From NCBI GenBank assembly GCA_964247975.1, contig CAXTWH010000020.1, positions 1 to 64,000 of the forward strand: 64,000 bases of DNA, given 5' to 3'. The notes under the pieces were generated by a model that worked only from the letters and a program-made list of their open reading frames with translations, did no database searches and was not told where the DNA came from. Below are positions 62,704 to 64,000 of the stretch, piece after piece. The translations under genes were made by a program, and so were the position numbers. The stretch is from KBS-96 sp964247975 (lineage in GTDB: Bacteria > Acidobacteriota > Terriglobia > Bryobacterales > Bryobacteraceae). Each line of letters begins with the position of its first letter. The first letter of the stretch is position 1.

Positions 62704-64000
62704 GTTTTCTCGCTTTGAGGTGATTCCAGTTCTTTCTTGACCACTGCCAAAATCGCGGCAGCGCTTTGCTCCACGTCCTCCTTTGTTGTTGCCCAACAAG
62801 ATACGCTGATACGCATGGCGGTCTGGCCGTGCCACTCGGTTCCACCGCACCAACAGGTTCCCTCCTTTTGTATTGCCGAGATGAGGCGCTTTGTGCTCAC
62901 ATCATCTCCGAAAGACACTAAGACTTGATTGAGAACAACTTCATTTAAGATTCGACAACCGCCCTCTTGTAATAACTGAGCAAAATAAAAGGCTAAGTGA
63001 CAGTGGTGCTCGATCATCTCCGCCAGACCTTCTCGTCCGAGGGAACGCAGTGCCGCCCAGACATCCACCGCGCGGGCCTGACGTGAGGATTCAGGCGTGT
63101 AGTGCGAGGGTTCGCGGTGATCCGTCGTTTGCAGGTACGCCGCTTGGATCGCCATCGCGGAACGCAGATTTTGAGGCTCGCGCACCAAAGCGAGACCTGA
63201 ATCATATGGCACGTTCAGCCACTTGTGACAGTCCGTCGCCCAGGAATCCGCTTCACAAAAACCAGCCATCAAATGGACGCGCTGTGGCGCAGCAGCAGCC
63301 CACAAACCAAAAGCGCCATCGACGTGGACCCAGGAGCCAGCCTCTTGCGCTTGTAAACAAATTTCTGTTGCAGGATCGAAAGCGCCCGTATTGACGTTGC
63401 CCGCCTGGAGACAAACGATCGTGCGGTCGTTCAAAGCGGGAAGGGTGTGAGGCCGAATCCGTCCCTGCTCATCGGTCGGCAGTTTGCGCACGCGCGATCG
63501 GCCCAAACCGAGTAGCGAGAGTGCCTTCAGTAGAGAAACATGCACCTCCTCGCCGACTAGGACCGTTAGCGGCGGAGCACCAAACAATCCGTCTTCCTCG
63601 ACGTTCCATCCCGTACGCCGGAGAAGTGTGTGACGGGCAGCGGCTAAACAGGTAAAATTCGCCAACGTGGCTCCGGTCACAAAGCCTATCCCGCAGGAAC
63701 GAGGTAATCCGAGTAGCTCACACAGCCATTCTTGGACCACCTCTTCTAAAGTGGCTGCGACGGGCGACATCACACGAAGGGCTGCATTTTGATCCCAGGC
63801 TCCGGCTAACCAATGGGCAGCTAGAGGAGCCGGTAAAGTGCCGCCGGTGACGAATCCAAAATAACGCCTGCCCACGGAGGCGACTGTAGCTGGTGAGCCG
63901 AATTCGTCCAAGAACGCCAGCACTTGCGCGGGATCGCAAGGGTGTTCGGGCATCGGTTCGCGGAAGGCTTGCAGGCGCGCCACATGTTCTGGAGAAGGAA
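62700..64000 (-). CDS. PLP-dependent decarboxylase (group II), partial
   Basis: The frame covers at least 433 residues and continues past the window: codons before the GTG at 63983 still read as protein (PSPEH), so the N-terminus is outside. Motifs are GRRYFGFVTGG, a GFVTGATLANFTCLAAAR segment, VHVDGAFGLWAAA and DCHKWLNVPYDSG, where the Lys binds PLP. It belongs to the glutamate/tyrosine/aromatic amino-acid decarboxylase family. Which amino acid is not clear. Confidence 0.87.
   Translation of the reverse strand, partial: PSPEHVARLQAFREPMPEHPCDPAQVLAFLDEFGSPATVASVGRRYFGFVTGGTLPAPLAAHWLAGAWDQNAALRVMSPVAATLEEVVQEWLCELLGLPRSCGIGFVTGATLANFTCLAAARHTLLRRTGWNVEEDGLFGAPPLTVLVGEEVHVSLLKALSLLGLGRSRVRKLPTDEQGRIRPHTLPALNDRTIVCLQAGNVNTGAFDPATEICLQAQEAGSWVHVDGAFGLWAAAAPQRVHLMAGFCEADSWATDCHKWLNVPYDSGLALVREPQNLRSAMAIQAAYLQTTDHREPSHYTPESSRQARAVDVWAALRSLGREGLAEMIEHHCHLAFYFAQLLQEGGCRILNEVVLNQVLVSFGDDVSTKRLISAIQKEGTCWCGGTEWHGQTAMRISVSCWATTKEDVEQSAAAILAVVKKELESPQSEKT

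Noticed and set aside
1..64000. tRNA, rRNA, CRISPR array, prophage or transposase genes
   Set aside because: No cloverleaf-like or rRNA segment, no regular direct repeats with spacers, and no integrase or transposase motif was found on reading.

Overview
The window looks like a stretch of chromosome from an Acidobacteriota bacterium (inference). The pointers are an 'orphan' duplicated FtsX/MacB permease of the acidobacterial ADOP type (14389-16863), a DUF2934 small protein (3440-3655), a partial protein with a GPKTEAGKSRSALNA-type motif (1-614), a DUF6600/FecR-type secreted protein, and a general mix of metabolic, two-component and secretion genes in moderately GC-rich DNA. No rRNA, tRNA, CRISPR array, phage or insertion sequence was seen.

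Layout. 1-3655: partial hypothetical gene, VIT1/CCC1-type transporter, FHA-GAF-SpoIIE phosphatase, DUF2934 protein. 3664-8235: a sugar-acid catabolic set resembling the non-phosphorylative L-fucose/L-rhamnose route (SDR dehydrogenase, FAH-family diketo-acid hydrolase, lactonase-type amidohydrolase, ACS-type MFS carrier), with an MmcB-like nuclease-fold gene inside it. 8470-10681: three consecutive genes for secreted proteins of unknown role; the first has a Cys-rich part and EF-hand-like loops. 10900-13002: a fusion of the KdpD sensor/USP half with the CBS and membrane parts of MgtE. 13122-19695: MFS exporter, ADOP permease, a decayed beta-propeller remnant, and a GAF/HisKA_3 kinase with its LuxR-type regulator.

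19801-29169 is a minus-strand block: chimeric isochorismatase-cupin, ABM-domain protein, alginate-export porin broken by one in-frame TAG, Fe/Mn SOD, isochorismatase hydrolase, truncated SnoaL-like protein, a three-subunit PaoABC/xanthine-dehydrogenase-type enzyme and a metallo-beta-lactamase-fold protein. Several of these genes show decay. A second SOD and a second PaoABC-type trio lie at 45255-49878, so the SOD/molybdo-enzyme pairing occurs twice.

29411-45076: TonB-dependent receptor, acyltransferase, FecR/DUF6600 protein, a late flagellar set flgM-flgN-flgK-flgL, HDAC-like deacetylase divergent from a type III polyketide synthase plus FAD oxidoreductase pair, a RES-domain fragment, M48 protease, ilvE and nagA. 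49970-64000: CHASE3 sensor kinase, dienelactone hydrolase, inositol monophosphatase overlapping hemQ (coproheme decarboxylase), ABC-2 exporter with a TolC-like outer-membrane protein, an unknown membrane protein, the classical yceD-rpmF-plsX cluster, dsbD, and a PLP-dependent decarboxylase running off the right edge.

The most notable item is the KdpD-USP-MgtE fusion. It joins a potassium/turgor (possibly nucleotide) sensing module to a Mg2+ channel in one polypeptide.
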